A stretch of 64,000 nt of DNA from Polyangium sp. y55x31 (GCF_029946505.1 NZ_JARZHG010000005.1:186001-250000), one strand, 5' to 3'; shown: positions 19,491 through 29,677, numbered from the stretch's first letter. Made by a program: numbers and translations. The notes: generated by a model not told the origin, from the letters alone.

Positions 19491-20330
19491 TCAGGAGCGA
19501 TATTTGCGGCCGCCGGCGAGCTGATCGGCATAAGCGACGAGATCCTGCTCTTTTTTGAGCAGCGCGCCGAGGAAGGGGAGCGCCTGTTCGAGCTTCACCT
19601 CGTCGATGCCCGCTTTGCGGAGCGCCGCGATCCAATCGATGAGCTCGCTCGTCGACGGGCGCTTGCGCAGCCGCGACATGTTGCGGATCTCGTAGAACAC
19701 CGAGAGGACCTGATCGATCAACGTCCGCGCGAGCTCCGGGTGGTGCACGTTCACGATCTGCCGCATGAACTCGCGGTCGGGGAAATCGATGAAGTGAAAG
19801 ACGCAGCGGCGCAGGAACGCGTCCGGCAGCTCTTTCTCGTTGTTGCTCGTGATGACCACCACGGGCCGCTCCTTCGCGACGTACTCGTCGCCCGTCTCGG
19901 TCACGCGGAACCGCATGCGATCGATCTCGTGGAGCAGGTCGTTCGGGAACTCGAGGTCGGCCTTGTCGACCTCGTCGATGAGCAGGACGACCCGTTTGTC
20001 CGAAGCGAGCGCGCGGCCGAGGGGGCCGAGCTTGATGTAGCGGCGGATGTCGCGTACGTCGCCGTCGCCGAAGCGCGAGTCGTAGAGGCGCTGGACCGTG
20101 TCGTAGACGTAAAGCCCGTCCTGCGCCCGCGTGGTGCTCTTGACGTGCCACGGGATGAGCTCGGTCTCGAGCGTCTGGGCGATCGCCTCGGCCAGCAGGG
20201 TCTTGCCCGTTCCAGGCTCGCCCTTCACGAGCAGGGGACGTTCGAGCGCGAGGGCGCAGTTCACCGCAGCCTCGAGGGATTCGTTCGTCAGGTAGCCAAT
20301 CGTGCCGCGGAAACGACGAAACTCCGTCAT
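19491..20330 (-). CDS. MoxR-type AAA+ ATPase
   Basis: A 279-residue AAA+ ATPase of the MoxR/CbbQ group, which remodel or activate partner proteins, usually ones with a von Willebrand A domain. Seen: Walker A GEPGTGKT (37-44), Walker B VVLLIDEVDKAD, sensor 1 VVITSNNEKELPDAFLRRC with the arginine finger. The start at 20330 gives the family N terminus. No VWA partner lies next to it; the neighbouring genes on the same strand are response regulators (70 bases to the single-domain regulator), so either the partner is elsewhere or this protein works with the signalling genes. It differs from the second MoxR gene at 37026-38012, which heads the Bat operon. Confidence 0.88.
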   Translation of the reverse strand: MTEFRRFRGTIGYLTNESLEAAVNCALALERPLLVKGEPGTGKTLLAEAIAQTLETELIPWHVKSTTRAQDGLYVYDTVQRLYDSRFGDGDVRDIRRYIKLGPLGRALASDKRVVLLIDEVDKADLEFPNDLLHEIDRMRFRVTETGDEYVAKERPVVVITSNNEKELPDAFLRRCVFHFIDFPDREFMRQIVNVHHPELARTLIDQVLSVFYEIRNMSRLRKRPSTSELIDWIAALRKAGIDEVKLEQALPFLGALLKKEQDLVAYADQLAGGRKYRS

Positions 20331-20399
20331 GGACGGGAACCTAGCACGGACGAACCACCCGCGGGGCGCGCGGTTTGCGCCGGAGCGCAAAGCGTGCGT

Positions 20400-20780
20400 T
20401 CACGTGCCCGTCCGATCGAGCTCCTTCGCGAAGGTCGGGTAATCGAGCGGCTTCGTGAAGATCCGCGGCTCGGGATCGAATGCCTTGGCGCGCGCCGCGA
20501 CGATGTCCGGATAGCCCGTCACCATGAAAATGGGCAGCGTGGGGTTGCAGGAGCGCGCGTACTTCGCGACGGCGATGCCGTCGGCGTGCGGCATTTGCAG
20601 GTCCGTGACGAGCACGTCGGGCGCAGGCGCGCGCGAGAGTCTGCCGATGGCGTGCGCGCCGTCGTGCGCCACCTCGACGTCGAAGCCGTCTTCGCGGAGC
20701 ATCCGCACGAAGACACGCGCCGAGCGGATGTCGTCGTCCACGAGAAGGACCAGTCGACGCGGCTTCTTTTGCGTGTCCAC
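20400..20780 (-). CDS. single-domain response regulator
   Basis: A receiver-only CheY-like protein of about 126 residues: acidic pocket VDDD (14-17), phospho-acceptor Asp60 in VLVTDLQMP, the Thr of MVTGYPD and the Lys of FTKPLD. No output domain follows. The frame has no ATG near the start; the GTG at 20780 is the best candidate and lies 52 bases after the NtrC-type gene, in the same orientation. It most likely takes or relays phosphate in the same pathway as the globin kinase (inference). The frame stays open upstream, as is common at this GC, so the start is uncertain. Confidence 0.78.
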   Translation of the reverse strand: MDTQKKPRRLVLLVDDDIRSARVFVRMLREDGFDVEVAHDGAHAIGRLSRAPAPDVLVTDLQMPHADGIAVAKYARSCNPTLPIFMVTGYPDIVAARAKAFDPEPRIFTKPLDYPTFAKELDRTGT

Positions 20781-20832
20781 GTCCGGAGTGCCTACAAACG
20801 TCGTGCCACCCCGATCGTAGGCGTACGCGGGA

Positions 20833-22230
<1,398 letters not shown>

Positions 22231-22237
22231 GGGAGCC

Positions 22238-23902
22238 TCAAGGGAGAATCTTTCCCGCTTTCGACTGGGCGTCGTGGGCGCCGAGGCGGACCGGGAGGGA
22301 CACACGAAATACCGTCCTGCCGGGGTGGCTGTCGACGTCGATCGTGCCGCCGTGGTCGGTGACGATGCGGTGGACGATGGCGAGGCCGAGGCCCGTGCCC
22401 TCGGGCTTCGTGGAGAAAAACGGGTCGAAGATCGGGGCGTCGGGGCTCGAGAGGCCGGGGCCGTCGTCCTCGACCTCGATCATGACGTCCCGCGGCCTGC
22501 GCCGGGCCCGGAGCGTGACGGTGCCGCCGCCCGTCGGCTGCAGCGCCTCGACCGCGTTCTGCAGGAGGTTCAGGAGGACCTGCTGGATCTTGGGCGTGTC
22601 GAGGTCGAAGACGAGCTCGCTCGCAGGCAGCTCCAGGGTGAGCGTGACGCCGGTCTGGATCGCGCGGGCCTCGACGAGCTTGCTCGCGCGCTCGCACACG
22701 GCGTGCACCGACGTGGGGCGGAGCTCGAGGGGCTTCGGCCGCGCGAAGTCGAGGAACTCGCTGACGAGCGTGCCGAGCCGCTTGATCTCCTCGCCCACGA
22801 TGTGGACGGCTTCGAGCTGCTCGGCGTCGGCGCCGCTCTTGCGCAGGCCTCGTTCGAGGAAGGTGACGTGGAGCTGGGCGCCGTTCAGCGGGTTCCGGAT
22901 CTCGTGCGCGAGGCCCGCGGCGAGCGTGCCCACGGCCGCGAGCTTCTCGTTTTGCCGGAGCCGCGCGGCGAGCGCGTTCTCGTCGGTCGTGTCGCGGCCG
23001 ACGGCGAAGAGGACGATGTCGTCGTCGTCGCCCGGCGCATACGCGAATTGCCAGCGGACGTCGCGGATCTTGCCGGCGCGGGTGCGGACCGCGCTTTCGA
23101 CGTCGTCGAGGGAGGCGCGGCTCTTGCGGCCGTCGAGGAGCGCCTGGAGGAGCCCCGCCTGCTCGTCGCGGAGGGCCTCGGGCAGGAGCGCTTCGTGGAA
23201 AGGCACGCCGATGACTTCCTCGCGGCCGAAACCGGTGACGCGCTCGGCCTCGCGGTTGAAGAGGCGGATCTTGCCCTCGCGATCGAGGCCGACGACGAGC
23301 ACGCGGGCGAGCTCGACGGCGCTCACGTAGCGGTGCTCGGTGCGGCGCAAGGCGAGGTCGATCTCGGCGCGTTCGAGCCGCTCGCGCTGCTGCGTGCGCG
23401 CGAGGGAATGGTCGCGGTAGCCTTCGAGCATGAACGCGAGCTCGAGGTCGAGGGCGCGATCGAGCGCCTCGCGGCAGGCTCTGGCCTCTTCGCCCATCGT
23501 GTCGTCGACGACGCGCTGGAGCGCGACGCGGATGAGCGCCATCGCGGTGAACATGTAGCGCTGCGGGAGGCCGATCTGGACGTGGATCCGGCCGATTTCG
23601 AGGGTCTTCTTGAAGTACGCCTCGTCGTGCGGGCCGGCGCAGAGCCGATCCATCCAGCGGGCCATGGAGCCCTGGAGCCGCCGGATCTGATCCTCGCCCG
23701 TGAAGACGTCGTGCGCGCCGTCGTGCTCGCGGATGCGGTCGTAAAAGGCCGTGGCGATGCGCTCGAAATGCGGGGCGGCGAGGGGCCGGAGCGCGCGGAG
23801 CAGGCGCGCGTCTTCCTCGCTGAAGCGGACGTACCGCAAGAGCTCCTGGACCAGACTTTCGTCGGTCTCGGCGCGGAGAGGTGCCTTTCGGTCCATGGTC
23901 AC
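22238..23902 (-). CDS. globin-sensor histidine kinase
   Basis: A 554-residue sensor kinase. Residues about 15-165 look like a protoglobin/globin-coupled sensor domain ([20 protein letters not shown]..., [15 protein letters not shown]), with a conserved proximal His at 107 in [14 protein letters not shown], implying haem and sensing of O2, NO or CO. A coiled stretch follows, then PAS (about 190-310), HisKA with phospho-acceptor His333 in [12 protein letters not shown] and an HATPase_c domain with N box, [23 protein letters not shown]. No membrane helix, so cytoplasmic. The GTG at 23902 overlaps the upstream stop by four bases (GTGA); an ATG lies at 23896. The NtrC-type regulator follows seven bases later. 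Haem binding is inferred. Confidence 0.88.
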   Translation of the reverse strand: MTMDRKAPLRAETDESLVQELLRYVRFSEEDARLLRALRPLAAPHFERIATAFYDRIREHDGAHDVFTGEDQIRRLQGSMARWMDRLCAGPHDEAYFKKTLEIGRIHVQIGLPQRYMFTAMALIRVALQRVVDDTMGEEARACREALDRALDLELAFMLEGYRDHSLARTQQRERLERAEIDLALRRTEHRYVSAVELARVLVVGLDREGKIRLFNREAERVTGFGREEVIGVPFHEALLPEALRDEQAGLLQALLDGRKSRASLDDVESAVRTRAGKIRDVRWQFAYAPGDDDDIVLFAVGRDTTDENALAARLRQNEKLAAVGTLAAGLAHEIRNPLNGAQLHVTFLERGLRKSGADAEQLEAVHIVGEEIKRLGTLVSEFLDFARPKPLELRPTSVHAVCERASKLVEARAIQTGVTLTLELPASELVFDLDTPKIQQVLLNLLQNAVEALQPTGGGTVTLRARRRPRDVMIEVEDDGPGLSSPDAPIFDPFFSTKPEGTGLGLAIVHRIVTDHGGTIDVDSHPGRTVFRVSLPVRLGAHDAQSKAGKILP

Positions 23903-24306
23903 GGGGGTTTCGGCGCCGAAGGGTCGTCCACGTTGCCTTCGATCCAGCCGTCGAGCAAGGGGAGGTCCGCGCCGAACCAGGCGACCCGACAGCCGCAGCA
24001 GCGCAAAGCTTGCGCCTCGGGTGCAACGGGTGCGTCGACGTCACCGGCCCCTGGAGGCTCGTTCCCCTCGGTCTCGCGCGTCTCCGGATCGACGGTGCAG
24101 ACGAGGTATCGGCCGCGGATGGAGAGGCCGGTGCACGCCGCGCAGAGGGTGCATCGATCGATGTGGACCTCCGCGGCGCGGCGAGGGCAATCGACGAGCA
24201 TTTCTTTGCCGCCGGCGCCGAGGACGCGGATCGGGAGACGATGGACCTCGGGGAGCGGGTTACGAGGCGGAGGCTTGCTGCTCGACATGATGGTCGCGGC
24301 CGTCAT
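23899..24306 (-). CDS. Cys-rich small protein coupled to the globin kinase
   Basis: A 135-residue protein of unknown family with eight Cys: Cys40, a cluster CTLCAAC at Cys52/55/58, Cys70, and CCGC at 103-106 (Cys103/104/106). The pairs suggest Zn or Fe-S binding or disulphide redox chemistry. The C terminus overlaps the globin kinase start by four bases, so the two are co-translated, which hints that this protein feeds or senses the same signal. No signal peptide or membrane segment. The ATG could be at 24306 or 24288 (MSSSKPPP); neither has a clear ribosome-binding site. It lies 44 bases after the PLD gene stop. Function inferred only from context. Confidence 0.75.
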   Translation of the reverse strand: MTAATIMSSSKPPPRNPLPEVHRLPIRVLGAGGKEMLVDCPRRAAEVHIDRCTLCAACTGLSIRGRYLVCTVDPETRETEGNEPPGAGDVDAPVAPEAQALRCCGCRVAWFGADLPLLDGWIEGNVDDPSAPKPP

Positions 24307-24350
24307 GCAACCGGCGGGCCTTGGCCCGCGCCGCGCGCGCCGTTTCGTCG

Positions 24351-25574
24351 TTACAGCCAATCCCGGAACAGGTACGCCGCCCAGGAGGCTACCCGCTCCC
24401 ACGGCGGCCGCTTCCCCCAGCTCGTCTGGGTGACTTCCTCGCAATGGGGCAAGTCCCCGATGAACATGGCCTCCATCGCCAGCGCGAACCGCTCGTCCTC
24501 GATGAGCGCGTTCGCCTCCAGGTTCTGCCGCAGCGATTGCATGTCGAGGTTGCTCGACCCCACGGTCGACCAGCGCCCGTCGATGACGGCCGTCTTCGCG
24601 TGGAGCACGCGGCCCTTCCATTCGTAGAGCCGCGCGCCCGATTCGAGCAGGCGCCCGTAGATCGAGCGCGCGGCGTGGAGGACCGCCGGGACGTCCGTCG
24701 TGCCCGCGACCATGATCCGCACGTCGACGCCGCGCTTCGCCGCCTCCGAGAGCGCGTGGAGGAAGCCGAACGAGGGGAGGAAATACGCGTTCGTGATCCA
24801 GATGCGCCGCGCGGCGTTCTTGATGGCCGAGCGGTAGGCGTCGCGGATGCCCGCGCGGCCGCGGCGCATGTCGCTCGTGATGACGCGGACGTGCGGATCG
24901 GGCCTTCGGCCGGCGTGGCTGTAGCGCGGCTCGTCGAGCGCCGGGCCCTTCGCTTTGCGCCAGGTGCGCAAAAAGAAGTATTGGAGCTCGATCGCGGCGG
25001 GGCCTTCGAGCTCGAGGTGCGTGTCGCGCCAGGGCGGAGGGCTGTCCATGTCCTTCGGCGCGTAATCGCCGCAGATGTTGATCCCGCCGGTGAACGCGAT
25101 GCGCGAGTCGACGATGAGCGATTTGCGGTGGTTTCTCCGGACCACGTGGCGGAGGAGCTTTCGATTCTGGAGCGCGAGGCGCACGGGCCGGAACTCGACG
25201 ACGCGCACGCCCGCGTCCTGCAAGTTCGCCACGTATTCCCCGGAGACCGACGATCCCCAGGCGTCGTAAAGCAGGTTGACCTCGACGCCCGCGCGCGCGC
25301 GCTCCGCGAGGGCGCACGCGAAGGCCTGGCCGACGTGGTCGTCGCGCAGGATGTACGTCTCCAGGCAAATGGTGGAGCGAGCGCGCGCGATCGCTTCGAG
25401 CATCGCGGGGAAGGCCTGCGCGCCGTCGTGGAGGAGGCGCAGCCGGTGGTAGCCCACGACCATGTCGCAGAAGGCCGGCGTGCGAAGGAGCGTCGTGGGC
25501 GGCGGCGGCACGGCGTCGACGGACGGAATGACGTCGACGCTCGGCAAGAGCGGCAGACTATCGCCTCGGCTCAA
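24351..25574 (-). CDS. phospholipase D-family enzyme (cardiolipin synthase-like)
   Basis: A 407-residue protein with two intact HKD motifs, HRKSLIVD (His149, Lys151, Asp156) and HAKTAVID (His325, Lys327, Asp332), each followed by the family G-G/S-x-N motif (GGINIC, GSSNLD). This architecture fits bacterial cardiolipin synthase or a related phosphatidyl transferase/phospholipase. No membrane helix is visible. Start: TTG at 25574 preceded by AAAGGA with seven-base spacing; no ATG starts the frame nearby, so TTG is the best call. It lies 35 bases after the diguanylate cyclase stop and heads toward the signalling genes. Cardiolipin synthesis versus another phosphatidyl transfer cannot be settled from sequence. 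Confidence 0.85.
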   Translation of the reverse strand: MSRGDSLPLLPSVDVIPSVDAVPPPPTTLLRTPAFCDMVVGYHRLRLLHDGAQAFPAMLEAIARARSTICLETYILRDDHVGQAFACALAERARAGVEVNLLYDAWGSSVSGEYVANLQDAGVRVVEFRPVRLALQNRKLLRHVVRRNHRKSLIVDSRIAFTGGINICGDYAPKDMDSPPPWRDTHLELEGPAAIELQYFFLRTWRKAKGPALDEPRYSHAGRRPDPHVRVITSDMRRGRAGIRDAYRSAIKNAARRIWITNAYFLPSFGFLHALSEAAKRGVDVRIMVAGTTDVPAVLHAARSIYGRLLESGARLYEWKGRVLHAKTAVIDGRWSTVGSSNLDMQSLRQNLEANALIEDERFALAMEAMFIGDLPHCEEVTQTSWGKRPPWERVASWAAYLFRDWL

Positions 25575-25609
25575 ACGCTTGTCCTTTCGAGCCCCAGGGT
25601 AGCGCAGAA

Positions 25610-26392
25610 TCAGCCCGGAGCCCCCTCGCCGAGGGGCGACGTCCGCGGCGGAGAAGAGGGTGCGAGCGCAGCGCGATCCCGTCCCGCCTTTTTTGCCGCA
25701 TAGAGCGCCGCATCCGCGGCTTCCATCAGCGCGAGCGGGCGCGGCGCGGCCGCGGCGTCGAGGTCGGCGATGCCGATCGAGACCGTGGGCGCGCCGGGCA
25801 TGTCACGGAGCGCCGCGCGAATCCGCTCGGCGAGCTCGAGGCCCTGCACGGCCGTGGTCTCCGGCAAGAGCACGGCAAACTCGTCGCCGCCGTACCGCGA
25901 AGGCAGGTCCATCGCGCGGCAGGTGTGGCGCAGCGCTTCGGCGACCGCGAGGAGCGCCGCGTCGCCGGCCTCGTGGCCGCCGCGATCGTTGATCTCCTTG
26001 AGGTGGTCGACGTCGAGCAGGAGGACGGTGGCGGCGCCCTCGTACCGCGCGAGGCGCGCGATCTCCTCGGCGAGCCGTGCGTCCAGGTGACGGCGATTCG
26101 AGAGGCCGGTCAGCGGATCCGTCATGCTCGTCGTGGCGAGTTCGTCCTCGCGCGCGCCGAGGGCGCGGCCGAGCAGGACGAACACGAGGAGCAAGGTGAA
26201 CACGAGGTAGCCGAGGGTGACGGGATCGGCCTCGGTCTCGGCGACGAGCAAGGCGGGCGTGGGCGCTTTCCCGGCGAGGACGGCGCGCAGCACGAGCAGG
26301 CCGAGAGGCGCGCCGAGGGCGAAGAGGGCGCCGAGGACGGGAAAGACCCGCCGGCGGGGCAAGCTCTCGGGGACACGCCGCAGCCATCGCAT
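25610..26392 (-). CDS. membrane-anchored diguanylate cyclase
   Basis: A 260-residue protein with two membrane helices (about 16-36 and 58-76) and a cytoplasmic GGDEF domain. The signature GGDEF (168-172) is intact, as are the metal Asp of LLLDVDHLK and the RAMD inhibitory I-site (Arg159-Asp162) five residues upstream, so the enzyme should make c-di-GMP and be product-inhibited. There is no PAS, GAF or other sensory domain; only a short periplasmic loop links the helices. The start at 26392 is preceded by AGGTCC. It is divergent from the universal stress gene and lies 35 bases before the PLD gene on the same strand, so the two may share a transcript. Confidence 0.9.
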   Translation of the reverse strand: MRWLRRVPESLPRRRVFPVLGALFALGAPLGLLVLRAVLAGKAPTPALLVAETEADPVTLGYLVFTLLLVFVLLGRALGAREDELATTSMTDPLTGLSNRRHLDARLAEEIARLARYEGAATVLLLDVDHLKEINDRGGHEAGDAALLAVAEALRHTCRAMDLPSRYGGDEFAVLLPETTAVQGLELAERIRAALRDMPGAPTVSIGIADLDAAAAPRPLALMEAADAALYAAKKAGRDRAALAPSSPPRTSPLGEGAPG

Positions 26393-26454
26393 CGTGGACC
26401 TTGGTTGCCTGGAAGATCCGTGCCGGCGTCGCGGCACGAGGGTGCTTCGCGCAT

Positions 26455-26480
26455 GGCACGGGTCGTGTTACGCCCGTGCC
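26455..26480. promoter_or_regulatory. inverted repeat upstream of the universal stress gene
   Basis: GGCACGGG (26455-26462) and CCCGTGCC (26473-26480) form a perfect 8-bp inverted repeat with a 10-base gap, between the divergent diguanylate cyclase and universal-stress starts and just before the AAGGAG ribosome-binding site. It could be an operator or a leader hairpin. It is too short a match to name a regulator. Confidence 0.35.
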
Positions 26481-26501
26481 GCGCAGAAGGAGAGCGACAG
26501 T

Positions 26502-26942
26502 ATGCACCGGATTCTGGTTGGCCTCGATGCTTCCCCGCGGGCGAACGACGTGCTCGACGCGGCGATCGACCTTGCACGGCGAACGAGCAGCAAGCTCATC
26601 CTGATGCGGGCGATCGGGATCCCGGTCGAGATCCCGCCGGAAGCCTACGTCTTGCCGCCGTCGTCGCTCGAAGGGCTGCTCGAACAAGAGGCGCTGCGGT
26701 ACATCGAGAAGGAGCTCGAGCGCGTGCCCGAGGAGCTGCGCGGGCCGGTGAAGGTCGCCGTCGGGACGCCGTGGCAGGCGATCTGCCAGGCGGCGAAGGA
26801 CGAGAACGTGGACCTCATCATGATCGGGTCGCACGGCTATCAGGGGCTCGATCGGCTGATCGGGACGACGGCGGCGAAGGTCGTGAACCACGCGGATCGA
26901 TCGGTGCTCGTGGTCCGGCACGCCGAGAAGCTCACGTCGTGA
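26502..26942 (+). CDS. universal stress protein (UspA family)
   Basis: A 146-residue single Usp domain. Seen: MHRILVGLDASPRANDVL at the N terminus with the ATP-contacting Asp, and the C-terminal nucleotide loop GSHGYQGLDRLIGTTAAKVV, which fits the G-2x-G-9x-G(S/T) pattern of ATP-binding members. Starvation and stress survival is the general role of the family. A clear AAGGAG lies nine to ten bases before the ATG at 26502. It is divergent from the diguanylate cyclase gene, with an inverted repeat between them, and is followed by a 14-bp hairpin that separates it from a convergent gene. Confidence 0.93.
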   Translation: MHRILVGLDASPRANDVLDAAIDLARRTSSKLILMRAIGIPVEIPPEAYVLPPSSLEGLLEQEALRYIEKELERVPEELRGPVKVAVGTPWQAICQAAKDENVDLIMIGSHGYQGLDRLIGTTAAKVVNHADRSVLVVRHAEKLTS

Positions 26943-26948
26943 TGCAAG

Positions 26949-26982
26949 GCGTGCGGCGCAGCGCAAGGGCTGCGCCGCACGC
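26949..26982. terminator. bidirectional hairpin between convergent genes
   Basis: Perfect 14-bp inverted repeat GCGTGCGGCGCAGC/GCTGCGCCGCACGC with the loop GCAAGG, lying between the stops of the universal stress gene (26942) and the secreted hydrolase (26995). No T run follows, so efficiency is uncertain, but position and strength suggest termination from both sides. Confidence 0.65.
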
Positions 26983-26994
26983 GAAGGCTGCTCG

Positions 26995-28161
26995 TTACGG
27001 CGCGAACGGCTTCGACTGGATCACCGCGATGCCCGTGTCGACGTAGCGTGCCTGGGCCTCGGCGCCGGTGAGGTAGGTGTCGTAGCCCGTGTTGCCGCGC
27101 AGGTAGCGCTCGTAAAACGCGGTGACGTAGGCGCGCGAGAGGGCGTTGACCGTGGCGTTGTCGAGCGTGGGCATCTTGCACGCGCTGCAGGCGATGCCGC
27201 AGGTCTGCGTGTTGTCGACGAAGCCGACGTGGTTCGCGCCGTTGATCGTGACGGCGAAGCTCGGGAACTTCGCCGCCGCATAAAACGTGAGAAAGTTTTC
27301 CGCCGCGGGCGCGCACGCGGGCTGGAAGCCGCCGCCGCCGCCGCTGTCGAGGGTCTCGCCGAGGAAGCCCGTGGGTTTGGCGATCGGGAGCTCTGCGCTC
27401 ACGTCGATACACGCCGGCGCGGTGCACATCGGGTTCGGGTCGAGCGGGTTGCCGGAGGCGCCGTCGACGGGATCGAGCACGATCGTGGCCTTGAAGCGAT
27501 CGTCGAGCTTCGCCGCGTAGACCGCGAGCTTGCCGCCGAGCGAGTGCCCCGTCGCGCCCGCGAGCTTCGTGTCGCCTTTGAGCTCGGGTTTCGACTCGAC
27601 CCAATCGAGGGCGCTGATGATGTTCTTCGTGGCCTTGGTGTTGTCGTTCCCGAGGAACGAGGTCGGATAATCGGGCGTGACCGCGACGTATCCGAAGCTC
27701 GCGAGGCGCTTCAAGTAGCTGTCGTACTGGCTCGCCGCGATCTGGAAGCCGTGCGCCACGACGACGACCGGATACGGCCCATTCGAGGGGCCCGCCGTGG
27801 GATACGCCGCGTGCATGGGAACCGTGTCACCCGTCGAGGACTTCCACTGGTTGTCGTCGATCTCGGCAAACGTGAACGGCCCGTCCTTGTTCGGGTCGAG
27901 CACAACCATCGGCGCGCCGCCGTCCCCGCCCGCGCCGCCTTGGCCCGATCCGCCTGCGCCGCCCATCCCGCCGACGCCGCCGCTCCCACCGTCGCCGCCG
28001 GTCCCACCTTCGCCGCCGCTGCCGCCCGGCCCCGACGTGCCCGAGCCGCTCCCCGTCGGCCCGGTGATCGTCCCTCCCGTGAGCCCGAGATCGCTCCCAC
28101 CCGTGCAAGCCGACGTGAACACGAGGCCTGCAATGCCCAAGACAAAGCCGATTTTCTGCAT
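26995..28161 (-). CDS. secreted alpha/beta hydrolase lipoprotein
   Basis: A 388-residue predicted lipoprotein: lipobox TSAC (Cys19), a Gly-rich tether (about 28-84), then an alpha/beta hydrolase with oxyanion-hole region VVVVAHGF, nucleophile Ser207 in GATGHSLGG, an acidic residue in VLDPVDGA and a His in NGANHVGFVD as the likely triad. The fold is closest to secreted cutinase/PETase-like and dienelactone-type esterases; the Gly-rich linker exposes it at the surface. Several Cys near MCTAPAC and TCGIACSAC suggest disulphides. The substrate is unknown: ester polymers, lipids or a cross-link in the envelope are all possible. Gene is convergent with the universal stress gene. Confidence 0.83.
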   Translation of the reverse strand: MQKIGFVLGIAGLVFTSACTGGSDLGLTGGTITGPTGSGSGTSGPGGSGGEGGTGGDGGSGGVGGMGGAGGSGQGGAGGDGGAPMVVLDPNKDGPFTFAEIDDNQWKSSTGDTVPMHAAYPTAGPSNGPYPVVVVAHGFQIAASQYDSYLKRLASFGYVAVTPDYPTSFLGNDNTKATKNIISALDWVESKPELKGDTKLAGATGHSLGGKLAVYAAKLDDRFKATIVLDPVDGASGNPLDPNPMCTAPACIDVSAELPIAKPTGFLGETLDSGGGGGFQPACAPAAENFLTFYAAAKFPSFAVTINGANHVGFVDNTQTCGIACSACKMPTLDNATVNALSRAYVTAFYERYLRGNTGYDTYLTGAEAQARYVDTGIAVIQSKPFAP

Positions 28162-28223
28162 GGGGCGTGCGTAAGCCGGCGCTGCGGGAGCGTCAACGCG
28201 GTCACCCGAGAGTGCAGGAGCGA

Positions 28224-28808
28224 TCAGGCCGTGAACTCGGTCGTCATCTGAATCCCCCAGTTCGTCGGGGGACGGACCGCGTAGCTCAGCGCGAGGACCT
28301 CGATCAATACGATGCGATAAATCTCGTGCACGTCGTCGACGTCCACCTCGCTCGCATTCGCTTCGAGCGCCGCGTCGACGTGCTCGTGGACGAACGAGAG
28401 CACATCGGGCTGCTCCATCGCGATGACGTCGTCGGAATCGACCGCCTCGGCCGGATCGGCCATGCGGAGCTGTTCGTCGAGCTTGAGCGATTCCTCCACG
28501 CCGGCGAGCGCGAGCGGCGTGACCTCCGCGAGGTCTTCACCAAAGACGTTGTCGAAAGCGAGCCAGACGGCGAGCGTCAGGAAATATCCGAGCGCGAGCG
28601 CGGTTTCATCGAGAGGACCGCCGAGGACCTGCGCGATGCGATCAGCCATCGCAGGCTGGGTCTGCTCGAAGCGGGCGAACGCTTCGTCGAGCTTCTGCCG
28701 CGCCTCTTCGTCATCCTCCGCGAGCTGCTCCTCGACCTCCGAGAGGGCCCGTAGAGGGACCTGCGCGAAGGACGGTACCGGACGGATGGCAGCGCGGCGG
28801 ACCCACAC
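28224..28808 (-). CDS. conserved-looking hypothetical protein, acidic
   Basis: A 194-residue protein I do not recognise. It is rich in Glu/Asp (VEEQLAEDDEEARQKLDEAF, DPAEAVDSDDVIAMEQPD) with a central hydrophobic stretch ALALGYFLTLAVWLAFD (about 71-87). Helical throughout, no signal peptide and no Cys. The frame starts with GTG at 28808; no good ATG exists upstream. It lies between the hydrolase and the Bat operon, 65 bases after the last bat gene stop on the same strand. Function unknown; the frame's clean boundaries and lack of antisense alternatives support it as real. Confidence 0.6.
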   Translation of the reverse strand: MWVRRAAIRPVPSFAQVPLRALSEVEEQLAEDDEEARQKLDEAFARFEQTQPAMADRIAQVLGGPLDETALALGYFLTLAVWLAFDNVFGEDLAEVTPLALAGVEESLKLDEQLRMADPAEAVDSDDVIAMEQPDVLSFVHEHVDAALEANASEVDVDDVHEIYRIVLIEVLALSYAVRPPTNWGIQMTTEFTA

Positions 28809-28873
28809 GGCGGAAACCTAGCACACGGCGACGTTGCGTTCTTGCGTCATCGTCCACGGCCATCAGGCGGACG

Positions 28874-29677
28874 TCACGGCGAGAGCAAGCGGACACTGCC
28901 GCTCGGGACCCACCCCTCCGTCGCACCCCAACGGACATGAACGAGCCCGCCGCGCGCCTCGCCGACCTCGACGGCATGCGCCTCCGGGATCGGCTCGCCG
29001 CCGAGCGCCGTGCCGTGATCGTCGACGAGATGGACCTCGGGCACGACGACGACACCCGCGCGCGTGGTGAGCCTGAGTCTTCGCGCGGCGATCGTGAGCG
29101 GCAAAAAGACGCAGAGGAGAACGAGCGCCGTGGGCGCCATGATGCGGCCCGCGACGGAGAACGAAGAGGCGCGGCTTCGCCGGAGGAAGAGGCCGATCGA
29201 GAGGAGGATCGAGGACACGAGCGCGAGCAGGCTCCAGGTGCGCTCGGAGGCGAGGCCGATGACGGCGCGATCGAGCGTGGGCCGCACCGTGGTCGCATCC
29301 TTGCCGCGCCGCGCGCGCCTCCGCACGACCTCGGCGCGGACGAGGTCGAGGGCGTGATCGGCCTCGATGTCGGAAGGACGAAGGCGGAGCGTCTCCTCGA
29401 AAGCAGCCGCGGCGCGACCGAGATCGCCGGGTCGATCGGCGCCGGCGCGCACGCGCGCGACGTAGGCGAGGCCGCGGCCGAAGCTCGCGTCGGGGTGCAC
29501 GAAGCCCATGTCGGCGAGGGCCTCGAAGCGCTCGATCGCCGTGCCGTAGGCGCCGCGCGCGAGCGCCTCGGTGCCTTCGCGATGAAGCTCTTCGGGCGTC
29601 GCCGCGCGGGCGATGCTCGCGAACGCGAGCACGGACGCGAGCACGAGCGAGATCGCGGCGGCCTGCCCGCGCCTCAT
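28874..29677 (-). CDS. BatE-like protein (TPR + SH3-like)
   Basis: A 267-residue protein with signal peptide (about 1-25), two to three tetratricopeptide repeats (EALARGAYGTAIERFEALAD, about 33-115), two membrane segments (about 145-163 and 175-193), and a C-terminal SH3-like segment (VVVVPEVHLVDDHG onward, ending GWVPSGSVRLL). This is the BatE layout of Bacteroidetes and spirochaete aerotolerance operons. It is the last of the eight overlapping genes; the ATG at 29677 overlaps the batD-like stop by four bases. It probably sits in the periplasm with the TPR part bridging the BatA/BatB complex (inference from the operon). Confidence 0.85.
   Translation of the reverse strand: MRRGQAAAISLVLASVLAFASIARAATPEELHREGTEALARGAYGTAIERFEALADMGFVHPDASFGRGLAYVARVRAGADRPGDLGRAAAAFEETLRLRPSDIEADHALDLVRAEVVRRRARRGKDATTVRPTLDRAVIGLASERTWSLLALVSSILLSIGLFLRRSRASSFSVAGRIMAPTALVLLCVFLPLTIAARRLRLTTRAGVVVVPEVHLVDDHGTALGGEPIPEAHAVEVGEARGGLVHVRWGATEGWVPSGSVRLLSP

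Noticed and set aside
20480-20780. Treating the receiver protein and the NtrC-type protein as one gene
   Set aside because: They are in different frames with a stop at 20833-20835 between them and each has its own receiver domain.
26454-26475. TGGCAC before the universal stress gene as a sigma-54 promoter
   Set aside because: The GC element at the required spacing is missing (GTGTT instead of TTGC), so it does not fit the -24/-12 pattern.
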